The notes: generated by a model from the letters alone, not told the origin. A DNA stretch of 64,000 bases from Mycolicibacterium monacense (GCF_010731575.1 NZ_AP022617.1:3472001-3536000); one strand, 5' to 3'; shown: positions 38,770-47,108, numbered from the stretch's first letter. Translations and numbers: made by a program.

Positions 38770-39837
38770 CTAGAGCGCGATCTCGACGTCGCCGACGGGT
38801 GCGGACACGCAGATCTGCACGTCCTCCTCGTCGACCCCCGACACCGCGCCGGTGATGAGGTTCTTGACCACGCCGCTGGTCTTGCGGCGGGTGCAGCTGT
38901 GGCAGATGCCCATTCGGCACCCGCTCTCGGGGGTGAGCCCGGCGGCCTCGGCCTGCTCGAGCAGGGGGCGCCCGTCGTCGGTCACCGCGACGCCGCTGTC
39001 GGCGAAGCTGACCTGCCCGCCCGATGCCTCGGTCGGCGCGTCCCACGTCGGCGGCACGAACGACTCGGCCAGGGCGTCCGGGCGGATCCGGCGCACGGCG
39101 TCGACCAGATCGGGCGGACCGCAGACGAACACGGCGTCGGCCTCGGGCATCGCGGCAGCAAGATGGTCGGCGTCGAAGCGGCCGGTCAGGTCGGAGCCGG
39201 TGGTGTCGCGGGTGTAGCCGTGCAGCACCCGCACACCCGACATCGCGGCGAGTTCGTCGCGGTAGCAGGCTTCGGCCGCGCTGCGGGCGTAGTGGACGAA
39301 TGCCACCTCGCGGTCGGAGCCCTCCGCCCGCAGAGTGCGCAGCATCGACAGCACCGGGGTGATGCCGCTGCCACCGGCGACGAACAGGATCCGCCGCGGC
39401 CGGGTCGTCGGCATGGTGAAGTCACCGCCGACCGAGTCGAGTCCGACGACCATTCCGGGGCGGGCGTGATCGCACAGGTACGTCGACACCAGGCCGCCGT
39501 CGTGGCGACCGACCGTCAGCTCGATCAGCGCCGCGCCCTCGGCGCTGGCGGGTGAGTAGCACCGGGTGCGACGGCGGCCGTCGATCTCGACGCTGAGGTT
39601 GATGTGCTGGCCGGCGCGAAACCCGGTGAACACCTGATTCGGTTCCAGGGTCAGCGTGACGCTGCGGGCGGTCTGCCGACGGACCGCGACGACCCTGGCG
39701 CGGGCCTCGCCCAGCGTCCACGTCGGGGTCACGAGCTCGGTGTACCGGTCCACGCCGTGCGGCCCGGTCAGCAGGTCGAGCAGCGGAGAGCGCAGCACCC
39801 GCTCCCGCAGACTCCGTGTACGCGTTTCAGTGAACAT
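38770..39837 (-). CDS. Ferredoxin-reductase-type electron donor for the desaturase (Rv3230c-like)
   Basis: 355 residues. FAD-binding domain (RCYSPAS), NAD(P)H domain (FVAGGSGITPVLSML and VFVCGPPDLVDAV) and a C-terminal plant-type [2Fe-2S] ferredoxin (ESGCRMGICHSCTRRK, with the fourth Cys in VQICVSAP). It passes electrons from NADPH to the desaturase. ATG 39837 (FTETRTRSLRERV) is chosen; an upstream GTG at 39873 would overlap the putative operator. First gene of the two-gene operon. Confidence 0.9.
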   Translation of the reverse strand: MFTETRTRSLRERVLRSPLLDLLTGPHGVDRYTELVTPTWTLGEARARVVAVRRQTARSVTLTLEPNQVFTGFRAGQHINLSVEIDGRRRTRCYSPASAEGAALIELTVGRHDGGLVSTYLCDHARPGMVVGLDSVGGDFTMPTTRPRRILFVAGGSGITPVLSMLRTLRAEGSDREVAFVHYARSAAEACYRDELAAMSGVRVLHGYTRDTTGSDLTGRFDADHLAAAMPEADAVFVCGPPDLVDAVRRIRPDALAESFVPPTWDAPTEASGGQVSFADSGVAVTDDGRPLLEQAEAAGLTPESGCRMGICHSCTRRKTSGVVKNLITGAVSGVDEEDVQICVSAPVGDVEIAL

Positions 39838-39838
39838 G

Positions 39839-39859
39839 TGTATACCATCCGCGGTTACA
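39839..39859. promoter_or_regulatory. Imperfect inverted repeat, candidate TetR operator
   Basis: TGTATACC ... GGTTACA is inverted with one extra base in the left arm, in the divergent region between the reductase and TetR genes. It also covers the alternative reductase start. Confidence 0.4.
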
Positions 39860-39894
39860 GTGGGTGCCGTCAAGGATATCGACCCAGCTTGTGG

Positions 39895-39900
39895 TAGGTT
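39895..39900 (+). promoter_or_regulatory. -10 element (TAGGTT) for the TetR gene
   Basis: TAGGTT ends 7 nt before GTG 39908; no Shine-Dalgarno, so likely leaderless. Confidence 0.5.
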
Positions 39901-39907
39901 TCACATC

Positions 39908-40582
39908 GTGAACAGTCGTACACCCAGTTCACGCACAGGCCGGTCCGGCTCGCGTTCCCGGGGTTCCGCCTCGTCGCGCGAGGAGAAGAAGGAAGCCACC
40001 CGCAGGGCGATCGTCACCGCCGCGCTGTCGCTGCTGGAGGACCGCAGTTTCGCGGCGCTGAGCCTGCGTGAGGTCACCCGCGAGGCGGGCATCTCTCCCG
40101 CGGCGTTCTACCGGCATTTCGATTCGATGGAGGCACTCGGACTGGTCTTGATCGACGAGTCCTTCCGTGTCCTGCGCGATCTGCTGCGCGGCGCCCGTGC
40201 GGGCAAGCTGGATCCGACACGGGTCATCGAATCGTCGGTCGACATGCTCATCGAGGGTGTCAACCAGCGCCGCGAGTACTGGCGCTTCATCGGCCGGGAG
40301 CGGTCGAGCGGGGTGACCGTGCTGCGCTATGCGATCCGCACCGAGATCCGGCTGATCACCTCCGAGCTCGCGATCGACCTGGCCCGCTTCCCCGGGCTGA
40401 ACACCTGGAGCGCCGAAGACCTCAACATCCTGGCCAGTCTGATCGTCAACGCGATGATCTCGATCGCCGAGGCCATCGAGGATGCGACGGACGCGGCCGC
40501 CCTCGCCGACATCAAGCGCACCGCCGTCAAACAGCTGCGGATGATCACCGTCGGCGTCAGTGGATGGCGCAGCGCGGGCTGA
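39908..40582 (+). CDS. TetR-family regulator, FabR/DesT type
   Basis: 224 residues with a 25-residue Ser/Arg-rich N-terminal extension. The helix-turn-helix (SLREVTREAGISPAAFYRHF) and the following ELGL-like EALGLVLIDESFRVLRDLL match the FabR/DesT group closely; later RERSSGVTVLRYAIRTEIR and the final QLRMITVGV also fit. FabR and DesT sense the saturated-to-unsaturated acyl ratio and control desaturation. Being divergent from a desaturase operon makes the same role likely here. Ligand and operator are inferred. Confidence 0.87.
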   Translation: MNSRTPSSRTGRSGSRSRGSASSREEKKEATRRAIVTAALSLLEDRSFAALSLREVTREAGISPAAFYRHFDSMEALGLVLIDESFRVLRDLLRGARAGKLDPTRVIESSVDMLIEGVNQRREYWRFIGRERSSGVTVLRYAIRTEIRLITSELAIDLARFPGLNTWSAEDLNILASLIVNAMISIAEAIEDATDAAALADIKRTAVKQLRMITVGVSGWRSAG

Positions 40583-40599
40583 TCGTCCCCCATCCCCGC

Positions 40600-40605
40600 T
40601 ACCCT
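40600..40605 (+). promoter_or_regulatory. -10 element (TACCCT) for the small membrane protein
   Basis: TACCCT ends 6 nt before GTG 40612; likely leaderless. Confidence 0.4.
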
Positions 40606-40611
40606 GAATCG

Positions 40612-41001
40612 GTGAGCAGCCCGGCATCGGTTTCCCCTGTGTGGCATACCGCCTCCCGACTCTTCGCGATCCTCACCCTGGTCGTCGTATGCGTGTCATT
40701 CGGCACCGCCGGCGTCCTGATCCAGGAGGGTCGCGCGGAGGACGTGCACGGCTACGCCGCCATCGCGCTGCACGTCGCCACCGGCGGACTGACCGTCGGC
40801 CTCGCCGGCATGACGTACGAGCGGCGCAGACACTGGTGGACCGTTGCGGTCGCCCTCGCGCTGTTCGTCTACACCTTCGTCCAGGCGGCCCTCGGCGAAG
40901 GCACCACCATCTACCTCCACATTCCCGGTGCGCTGTTCGTCGCGGCGGCCACCGTGTGGCTCACGGCATGGCTCTTCACCGGGAAGGCGACGAGCGGCTA
41001 G
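40612..41001 (+). CDS. Four-helix integral membrane protein, unknown function
   Basis: 129 residues with four hydrophobic helices (about residues 12-32, 44-64, 71-90 and 99-122). A histidine lies in DVHGYAAIALHVATGG and another in YLHIPGALF, a spacing seen in small haem-binding or DUF6220-type proteins. GTG 40612 is chosen for its leaderless -10; ATG 40564 overlaps the TetR gene. Domain assignment is tentative. Confidence 0.65.
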   Translation: MSSPASVSPVWHTASRLFAILTLVVVCVSFGTAGVLIQEGRAEDVHGYAAIALHVATGGLTVGLAGMTYERRRHWWTVAVALALFVYTFVQAALGEGTTIYLHIPGALFVAAATVWLTAWLFTGKATSG

Positions 41002-41056
41002 CGACGCCGGCCTTGCACGTCTCCGCCGAACGCCCCGAAACCGGAACCCGAACACC

Positions 41057-41062
41057 TAGCGT
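41057..41062 (+). promoter_or_regulatory. -10 element (TAGCGT) for the enoyl-CoA hydratase
   Basis: TAGCGT ends 7 nt before ATG 41070; likely leaderless. Confidence 0.45.
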
Positions 41063-41069
41063 GTCGACC

Positions 41070-41849
41070 ATGACCGTCCTGGAGCTGACGCACCCCCGGC
41101 CCGACATCGCCGTCATCACCCTCAACCGTCCCGAGAAGCTCAACGCCCTGTCCTACGAACTCGTCGAGGCCTTCCACTCGACGCTCGACGAGATCGCCGC
41201 GGACAACGAGTGCCGTGTGGTGGTGCTGACCGGGGCCGGGCGCGGATTCTGTTCCGGTCTGGACCTCACCGCTCCGAATCCGCCCCAGGCCGGCGGCGGT
41301 ATCGAGTTCCCGCGCTCGGGTATGCGCTGGCAGGAACGTATCGCCGAGCTGACCGTCCGGCTGCACCGGCTGCGCCAACCGGTGATCGCCGCGGTGAACG
41401 GTCCGGCGTACGGCGGCGGGTTCGCGATCGCGGCGGCCGCCGACATCCGCCTGGCATCCGAAACCGCCCGGTTCTGCACACAATTCATCAAACTCGGCCT
41501 CGGCGGCTGCGATATCGGGGTGAGCTACACGCTGCCGCGCATCATCGGCGCGGGCCACGCGTTCGACCTGATCCTCACCGCCCGCCAGGTCGACGCCGAC
41601 GAGGCGCTGCGCCTGGGTCTGGTGTCGCGGGTGTCGGCGAACGTGCTCGACGACGCGCTGGCGATCGCCGAAACCCTCTGCAGCTACGGCAAATTCGGCC
41701 TCGAGTCGACCAAACAGGTGCTGTGGGCGAACCTCGAGGCGGGCAGCCTCGAACAGGCGCTGCACCTGGAGAACCGCAGCCAGATCCTGGCGTCGACCAC
41801 CGGTGAGGTGCGCGAGGCTAGCGAGGCGTTCCGCCACCGTCCACGATGA
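41070..41849 (+). CDS. Enoyl-CoA hydratase/isomerase family protein
   Basis: 259 residues, crotonase fold. Starts with the typical strand IAVITLNRPEKLNALSYEL. The oxyanion hole is formed by GRGFCSGLDL and the GPAYGGGFAIAAAADIRLA loop. At the usual catalytic Glu positions I read LGGCDIGVS rather than G-x-x-P-E-x-G, so standard hydratase activity is doubtful; isomerase or another crotonase chemistry is possible. The 3' end overlaps the convergent SDR by 32 bp. Confidence 0.88.
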   Translation: MTVLELTHPRPDIAVITLNRPEKLNALSYELVEAFHSTLDEIAADNECRVVVLTGAGRGFCSGLDLTAPNPPQAGGGIEFPRSGMRWQERIAELTVRLHRLRQPVIAAVNGPAYGGGFAIAAAADIRLASETARFCTQFIKLGLGGCDIGVSYTLPRIIGAGHAFDLILTARQVDADEALRLGLVSRVSANVLDDALAIAETLCSYGKFGLESTKQVLWANLEAGSLEQALHLENRSQILASTTGEVREASEAFRHRPR

Positions 41850-42588
41850 TCGCCTGACCGGTCAGGTAACTGCCGGCGTCGGAAACCAACAGCAGTGCGG
41901 CGCCGACCATTTCGTCCGGTGATGCCAACCGGTTCATCAGCGTGGCGCCGGCCATCGCGTCGATCGCCTCCTGCGAATTGTTGCGCATCATGTCGGTGTC
42001 GACGGGGCCGGGTGCCAGCGCGTTCACGCGGATGCCGTACGGCGCGTAGGCGGCGGCCATCGACCGGGTGAACGACAGCAGTGCCGCCTTGCCCGCGGCG
42101 TACATCGACACGTTCGGCGCGAAGTTGAACGCGCCCACCGACACCGTGTTCAGGACCGCGGCGTGCGCGCTGGCCTTCAGGTGCGGCAGCGCGTGCTGTA
42201 CGAGGAACACCGGGCCGCGCAGGTTCACGTCGTAGGACTTCGTCCACGCCTCGGGCGTCATCTCCCCCAGCGGTTGCGCCAGCGCGTTCGCGGCGTTGTT
42301 CACCAGGATGTCGATGCCGCCGAACTCCTCGACGGTGCGGGTGACCAGCGACTCGAGCGAGTCGATGTCCCCGAGGTGGGTGGGGACGCCGACGGCCTGT
42401 GCGCCGAGGCCACGCAGATGCTCGGCGGCGCGTTCGCAGGCGTCGGGCTTGCGACTGGCGACCACCACCCGGGCGCCGGCCAGCGCGAAACCCTCGGCGA
42501 GCGCGAGACCGATACCTCGGGTGCCGCCGGTGACGACGGCGGTGCGGCCGGTCAGATCGAAGAGTCGGTCGAACTTCGCGCGGTCCAT
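41818..42588 (-). CDS. Short-chain dehydrogenase/reductase
   Basis: 256 residues, classical SDR. Cofactor loop VTGGTRGIGLALAEGFALAG, with ASRKPD after strand two favouring NADP. NNAANA motif, catalytic Ser in NTVSVGAFNF, Tyr and Lys in MYAAGKAAL, and a C-terminal YLTGQAIIVDGG as in FabG-like enzymes. Substrate unknown. Tail-to-tail overlap with the hydratase gene. Confidence 0.9.
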   Translation of the reverse strand: MDRAKFDRLFDLTGRTAVVTGGTRGIGLALAEGFALAGARVVVASRKPDACERAAEHLRGLGAQAVGVPTHLGDIDSLESLVTRTVEEFGGIDILVNNAANALAQPLGEMTPEAWTKSYDVNLRGPVFLVQHALPHLKASAHAAVLNTVSVGAFNFAPNVSMYAAGKAALLSFTRSMAAAYAPYGIRVNALAPGPVDTDMMRNNSQEAIDAMAGATLMNRLASPDEMVGAALLLVSDAGSYLTGQAIIVDGGGTPR

Positions 42589-42609
42589 CGCGTCAGTGAA
42601 CCACGCCGC

Positions 42610-42978
42610 TCAGATGCAGCCGCTGACGCTGATCCGGCGGCCCACATTCACGCAGGCATCGATGTTGCCCACCGGCGGTGGCGGCACGTAGACCGGCGGC
42701 GGTGGAGGTGGGGGCGGTGGTGGCGGCGGAGGCGGCGCACCGGGCGGTGGCGGCGGAGGTGGAGGCGGCGGCGGTGGGGGTGGCGGCGGTAGCGCCTCGT
42801 TCAGGTAGGCGAACGGATCGGAGCATCCACTGATGTCGACGTGCCTGCCCCCGACAGATCCGCAGACGGTGGCGTTCGCCGTGGGGATGATCGGGGTCAG
42901 ACCCGCGGCGAAGACGAGCGCGACCGCGCACGCACCGGGGATCGACAGCATTCTTCGCACCCGCCAATAATGCGTCAT
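42610..42978 (-). CDS. Secreted polyproline-rich small protein
   Basis: 122 residues. A signal peptide (LSIPGACAVALVFAAGLTPI, probable cleavage after TANA) is followed by a Cys pair (VCGSVGGRHVDISGC), two uninterrupted proline runs of about 15 residues each, and a second Cys pair near the C-terminus (ACVNVGRRISVSGC). The two cysteine segments resemble one another, so the protein is a symmetric pair of small disulphide modules joined by a rigid proline rod. ATG 42951 is an alternative start. Translation of such proline runs normally needs EF-P. Confidence 0.75.
   Translation of the reverse strand: MTHYWRVRRMLSIPGACAVALVFAAGLTPIIPTANATVCGSVGGRHVDISGCSDPFAYLNEALPPPPPPPPPPPPPPPPGAPPPPPPPPPPPPPPVYVPPPPVGNIDACVNVGRRISVSGCI
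42690..42791 (-). repeat. Low-complexity CCN tract encoding the proline runs
   Basis: Nearly continuous CCN codons (plus strand GGN), broken only by the Gly-Ala in the middle. Prone to length variation. Confidence 0.85.
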
Positions 42979-42995
42979 TGCGGGATTCGGTGAGC

Positions 42996-43044
42996 GATTT
43001 CGGCGTGTTTGGTCGCGCCCAGCGCGACCGAGCACGCCGAAATC
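42996..43044. repeat. Long compound hairpin upstream of the polyproline gene
   Basis: Outer perfect 12-bp arms (GATTTCGGCGTG / CACGCCGAAATC) and inner perfect 8-bp arms (GGTCGCGC / GCGCGACC) are separated by a 3-by-3 internal bulge (TTT/GAG) with a 3-nt loop. It lies between the rluA-like stop region and the polyproline gene on the same strand. It may be a terminator for the upstream operon or a REP-like element; no T-run follows. Confidence 0.82.
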
Positions 43045-43906
43045 ACAACGTCCGGCCGGTGACGAAGCGGTGCGGCCTGCCGGTCAGCGGATCGTCGAAT
43101 TCGATGCTGTGGGCGAGCAACTGCAACGGGTCGGTGAAGTCGTCGGGTGCGACGTCGATGACGTCCGGATACAGCGGGTCACCGAGGAGCGGCAGGCCGA
43201 GCGACGACATGTGCACCCGTAGTTGGTGTGTGCGCCCCGTCCGCGGTGTCAGCCGGTAGAGGTCGTCCCCGAGGTGTTCGACCAGCGTTTCGGCGTTCGG
43301 CTCCCCCGGCTCCTCGAAGGCCTGTAACCGGCCGCGTTCCTTGATGATTCGGCTGCGCACGACGGTCGGCAGGTCGACGGTGGCGTGACCGGCGGAGCGC
43401 GCGAGGTACACCTTCGCGACCGCACCGTCGGAGAACATCGTCTGGTACGCCCCGCGGATCTCTCGGCGGGTGGTGAACAACAGCACTCCGGCGGTCAGTC
43501 GGTCCAACCGATGCGCCGGCGAAAGCTCCGGCAGGTCGAGCGCGCGGCGCAGCCGCACCACCGCGGTCTCGGCGACGTGGCGGCCGCGCGGCATCGTCGC
43601 CAGGAAGTGCGGTTTGTCGACGACCACGATGTTGTCGTCGCGGTGGAGCACCGGCATCGCGAACGGAACCGGAACCTCAACCGGCAGATCGCGATACAGG
43701 TAGACGTGCGTGCCCGGCGGCAGCACGGTGGCCGGGGTGACCACGCTGCCGTCGGCGGTCAGCACGCCACCGTCGAACACCTTGGCCGCCACCGCCTCTC
43801 CGAAGCGGTCGGCCAGCTCGACCAGCACCGCACCGCCGCGCAGCCGCACCCGGGCCGGTCCGAGCCCGTCGCGCACCGGAAGTGGCGCGGGCCGCACCCG
43901 GCTCAT
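43043..43906 (-). CDS. RluA-family pseudouridine synthase
   Basis: 287 residues. Isomerises uridine in rRNA or tRNA. The catalytic aspartate lies in AHRLDRLTAGVLLFT, the family HRLDxxTSG motif with Ala for Ser. The C-terminal TGRTHQLRVHMSSLGLPLLGDPLYP is complete. No S4 domain. Start ATG overlaps the glpD stop by 4 bp (ATGA). Corresponds by position to Rv3300c; phoY1, which I recall between it and glpD2 in M. tuberculosis, is absent. Confidence 0.9.
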   Translation of the reverse strand: MSRVRPAPLPVRDGLGPARVRLRGGAVLVELADRFGEAVAAKVFDGGVLTADGSVVTPATVLPPGTHVYLYRDLPVEVPVPFAMPVLHRDDNIVVVDKPHFLATMPRGRHVAETAVVRLRRALDLPELSPAHRLDRLTAGVLLFTTRREIRGAYQTMFSDGAVAKVYLARSAGHATVDLPTVVRSRIIKERGRLQAFEEPGEPNAETLVEHLGDDLYRLTPRTGRTHQLRVHMSSLGLPLLGDPLYPDVIDVAPDDFTDPLQLLAHSIEFDDPLTGRPHRFVTGRTL

Positions 43907-45642
43907 CGCAACGGGACGGGTTCGAGGATCTCCGCCCTGGCCTCGGGCGCCGCCGCGCGCAGCGCATCGGCGGACTCGTCGTCGGGTTGCTGCTGGCTGC
44001 GCACCTCCGCGTCGACGCGCGCACAGTACGTGTCCACCTCGCGGCTGACGTCCTCGGCGCTCCAACCCAGAATGGGCGCAACGACTTCGGCGACCTCACG
44101 GGCACAGTCGACGCCGCGGTGCGGATACTCGATCGAGATGCGCATGCGGCGGGCCAGGATGTCCTCGAGGTGCAGTGCCCCCTCGGCGGCCGCGGCGTAC
44201 GCGGCCTCCACCTTGAGGTAGACGGGCGCCGCGGTGATCGGGGTGAGCAGGTCGGGCCTGCCGTCGGCAAATGCCAGCACCTCGCTGATCAGCGAGCCGT
44301 ACCGGTCGAGCAGGTGACGCACCCGATACGGGTGCAAACCGTAATGGGCGCCGACACTCTGGGTCTGGTTGATCAGCGCGAAGTATCCGTCGGCCCCCAT
44401 CAGCGGCACCTTCTCGGTGATCGACGGCGCCACGCGCGCGGGGACGAACTCGGCGGCCGCGTCGATCGCATCCTCACCCATCACGCGGTAGGTGGTGTAC
44501 TTGCCGCCGGCGATCGCGACCAGTCCCGGCGCCGGGCTGGCGACGGCGTGCTCACGGGACAGTTTCGAGGTCTCCTCGCTCTCCCCCGCCAGCAGCGGAC
44601 GCAGCCCGGCGTAGACGCCGTCGATGTCGTCGTGGGTGAGCGGCGTGGCCAGCACGGTGTTGACGTGGTCGAGGATGTAGTCGATGTCGGCCTTCGTCGC
44701 GGCCGGATGCGCCAGGTCGAGATTCCAGTCGGTGTCGGTGGTGCCGATGATCCAGTGCGTCCCCCACGGGATGACGAACAGCACCGACTTCTCGGTGCGC
44801 AGGATGATCGCGACCTCGCTGACGATCCGATCGCGGGGCACCACGATGTGCACACCCTTGGATGCGCGCACCCGGAACCGGCCGCGTTGCCGTGACAGCG
44901 CCTGGATCTCGTCGGTCCACACGCCGGTGGCGTTGACCACGACGTGGCCGTGGACGTCGGTGACCGACCCGTCCTCGCTGTCGCGCACGGCGACACCGAT
45001 CACCCGGTCACCTTCCCGCAGCAGGTTGACCACCTGCGTCGACGTGCGCACCACCGCGCCGTAATGCGCCGCCGTCCGGGCGACCATCATGGTGTGCCGC
45101 GCGTCGTCGACGACGGTGTCGAAGTAGCGGATGCCGCCGATCAACGAGCTGCGTTTGAGTCCGGGCGCCAGCCGCAACGCCCCGGACTTGGTCAGATGCC
45201 GCTGCGCGGGAACGGATTTCGCACCGCCGAGCTGGTCGTAGAGGAAGATGCCCGCCGCCACGTAGGGCCGCTCCCACCAGCGGTTGGTCAGCGGGAACAG
45301 GAAGGGCAGCGGTTTGACCAGGTGCGGCGCCAGCGTGGTCAGCGACAGCTCGCGTTCGTGCAGCGCCTCACGGACCAGCCCGAACTCGAGCTGTTCGAGG
45401 TAGCGCAGACCGCCGTGGAACATCTTGCTGCTGCGGCTGGACGTCCCGGAGGCGAAGTCGCGCGCCTCCACCAGGGCGACCTTGAGTCCACGGGTGGCGG
45501 CGTCGAGGGCGGCGCCGGCTCCGACCACGCCACCGCCGATCACCACGACGTCGAACTGCTCGCTGCCGAGCCGCCGCCAGGCCTCGGCCCGCTGGTCGGG
45601 CCCGAGCAAAGTCTGCCCGTTACCTGCGATCGGGTCACTCAC
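43903..45642 (-). CDS. glpD: Glycerol-3-phosphate dehydrogenase
   Basis: 579 residues (GlpD2 of M. tuberculosis is about 585). FAD-dependent, membrane-associated; oxidises glycerol 3-phosphate to dihydroxyacetone phosphate and feeds electrons to quinone. FAD site: VVIGGGVVGAGAALDAATRG, then SGTSSRSSKMFHGGLRYLEQ. C-terminal domain from about residue 420. A TAGCCT box 7 nt before the GTG indicates a leaderless mRNA. Followed by the coupled rluA-like gene. Confidence 0.94.
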   Translation of the reverse strand: MSDPIAGNGQTLLGPDQRAEAWRRLGSEQFDVVVIGGGVVGAGAALDAATRGLKVALVEARDFASGTSSRSSKMFHGGLRYLEQLEFGLVREALHERELSLTTLAPHLVKPLPFLFPLTNRWWERPYVAAGIFLYDQLGGAKSVPAQRHLTKSGALRLAPGLKRSSLIGGIRYFDTVVDDARHTMMVARTAAHYGAVVRTSTQVVNLLREGDRVIGVAVRDSEDGSVTDVHGHVVVNATGVWTDEIQALSRQRGRFRVRASKGVHIVVPRDRIVSEVAIILRTEKSVLFVIPWGTHWIIGTTDTDWNLDLAHPAATKADIDYILDHVNTVLATPLTHDDIDGVYAGLRPLLAGESEETSKLSREHAVASPAPGLVAIAGGKYTTYRVMGEDAIDAAAEFVPARVAPSITEKVPLMGADGYFALINQTQSVGAHYGLHPYRVRHLLDRYGSLISEVLAFADGRPDLLTPITAAPVYLKVEAAYAAAAEGALHLEDILARRMRISIEYPHRGVDCAREVAEVVAPILGWSAEDVSREVDTYCARVDAEVRSQQQPDDESADALRAAAPEARAEILEPVPLR

Positions 45643-45649
45643 CGTTCCC

Positions 45650-45655
45650 AGGCTA
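45650..45655 (-). promoter_or_regulatory. -10 element (TAGCCT) for glpD
   Basis: On the minus strand TAGCCT ends 7 nt before GTG 45642; likely leaderless. Confidence 0.5.
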
Positions 45656-45689
45656 CGTGCTTTTCCTTTGCTCCTCGCGTCCGCGGGGT

Positions 45690-47096
45690 TCAGTCCAGAT
45701 CGTCGTGCGCCATGAGCCGACGCGCGGCCTCCACGATCGAACCCGACAGGGACGGGTACACCGACAGGGTCTGCGCGAGGTCGGTCACCGAGATCCGGTT
45801 GTGCACCGCCAGCGCGATCGGCAGGATCAGCTCCGACGCGATCGGGGCCACCACCACACCGCCGATGACCACGCCCGTCGCCGGGCGGCAGAAGATCTTG
45901 ACGAAGCCGTGCCGCAGCAGCGACATCTTCGCGCGGGCGTTGGTGTTCAACGGCAGCATCAGGGTGCGGGCGGGCACACTGCCGTCGTCGATCGCGGTCT
46001 GCGGGATCCCCACGGCGGCGATCTCCGGACGGGTGAACGTGGCCGAGGCGACGGTGCGCAACCGGATCGGGGCCACCCCCTCGCCGAGGGCGTGGTACAT
46101 CGCGATCCGGCCCTGCATGGCCGCCACCGACGCCAGCGGCAGCAGGCCGGTGCAGTCGCCGGCGGCGTAGATGCCCGCCGCCGGTGTGCGCGACACCCGG
46201 TCGACGGGGATGTAACCGCCGCGGGCGAGTTCGATGCCGACCCGCTCGAGGCCGAGCCCCTCGGTGTTGGGCACCGAGCCGACGGTCATCAGCGCGTGGC
46301 TGCCCTCCACACAGCGGCCGTCGGCCATCTGCACCTTGACCCCGTTCTCGGTGCGGGTCACCGATTCGGCGCGGGCGTTCTTGACCAGGGTCACGCCGCG
46401 TTCGGCGAACACCTCTTCCAGGACGGCGGCGGCGTCGCTGTCCTCGTGCGGCAGGATCTGGTCGCGGCTGGCGACCACGGTCACCGTCACGCCGAGTTCG
46501 GTGTAGGCGTTGCAGAACTCGGCGCCCGTGACACCGGAGCCCACGATCACCAGGTGTTCGGGCAGTTCGGTCAGGTCGTAGAGCTGACGCCAGGTGAGGA
46601 TGCGCTCGCCGTCGGGCTCCGCGTTGGGCAGCACGCGGGGGCTGGCGCCGGTGGCGATGAGCACCACGTCGGCCTTGAGGACACCGGTCTTGCCGTCGTG
46701 CGTCCGGACCCGGACCCGGTGCTGCGCCAGCCCCGGCACGTCGTCGACCAGTTCGCCGCGGCCGCCGATGACCGTGACGCCCTCCCGCAGCAGTTGGCTG
46801 CCGATGTCGGCGGACTGTGAGCGGGCCAGCGTCTTGACCCGGTTGTGGATCTGCGGCAGCGAGATCTTGGCGTCCTCGATGCTGATGTCGAACCCGAGGC
46901 CGGTCGCGCGGCGCAGTTCGGTGCGCACCCCGGTCGAGGCGATGAAGGTCTTCGACGGCACGCAGTCGTAGAGCACGCACGCACCGCCCACCCCGTCGGA
47001 GTCGATGACGGTGACGTGGGTTTCGGGTCCTGCGGCAACCAGTGCCGCCTCATAACCGGCGGGCCCGCCGCCGATGATCACGATGCGGGTTGCCAC
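45690..47096 (-). CDS. lpdA: NAD(P)H-quinone reductase LpdA (flavoprotein disulphide reductase family)
   Basis: 468 residues. FAD site IVIIGGGPAGYEAALVAAG, NAD site VIVGSGVTGAEF, second FAD site GIYAAGDCTGLLPLASVA. The redox motif reads GGACVLYDCVPSK, an intact C-x4-C; the M. tuberculosis LpdA I recall has Ala at the first Cys. The His-Glu dyad of lipoamide dehydrogenases is missing (VYPSLSGSI), as in Rv3303c. About 23 C-terminal residues of Rv3303c are absent. GTG 47096 is preferred to 47102, because the -10 TAGATT abuts 47102. Confidence 0.9.
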   Translation of the reverse strand: MATRIVIIGGGPAGYEAALVAAGPETHVTVIDSDGVGGACVLYDCVPSKTFIASTGVRTELRRATGLGFDISIEDAKISLPQIHNRVKTLARSQSADIGSQLLREGVTVIGGRGELVDDVPGLAQHRVRVRTHDGKTGVLKADVVLIATGASPRVLPNAEPDGERILTWRQLYDLTELPEHLVIVGSGVTGAEFCNAYTELGVTVTVVASRDQILPHEDSDAAAVLEEVFAERGVTLVKNARAESVTRTENGVKVQMADGRCVEGSHALMTVGSVPNTEGLGLERVGIELARGGYIPVDRVSRTPAAGIYAAGDCTGLLPLASVAAMQGRIAMYHALGEGVAPIRLRTVASATFTRPEIAAVGIPQTAIDDGSVPARTLMLPLNTNARAKMSLLRHGFVKIFCRPATGVVIGGVVVAPIASELILPIALAVHNRISVTDLAQTLSVYPSLSGSIVEAARRLMAHDDLD

Positions 47097-47102
47097 GAGC
47101 AC

Positions 47103-47108
47103 AATCTA
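47103..47108 (-). promoter_or_regulatory. -10 element (TAGATT) for lpdA
   Basis: On the minus strand TAGATT ends 6 nt before GTG 47096, deciding the start codon. Confidence 0.5.

Noticed and set aside
42690..42791. Repetitive GGN tract as a tandem-repeat or CRISPR-like element
   Set aside because: It is the coding sequence of proline runs in a secreted protein; no spacers or regular unit.
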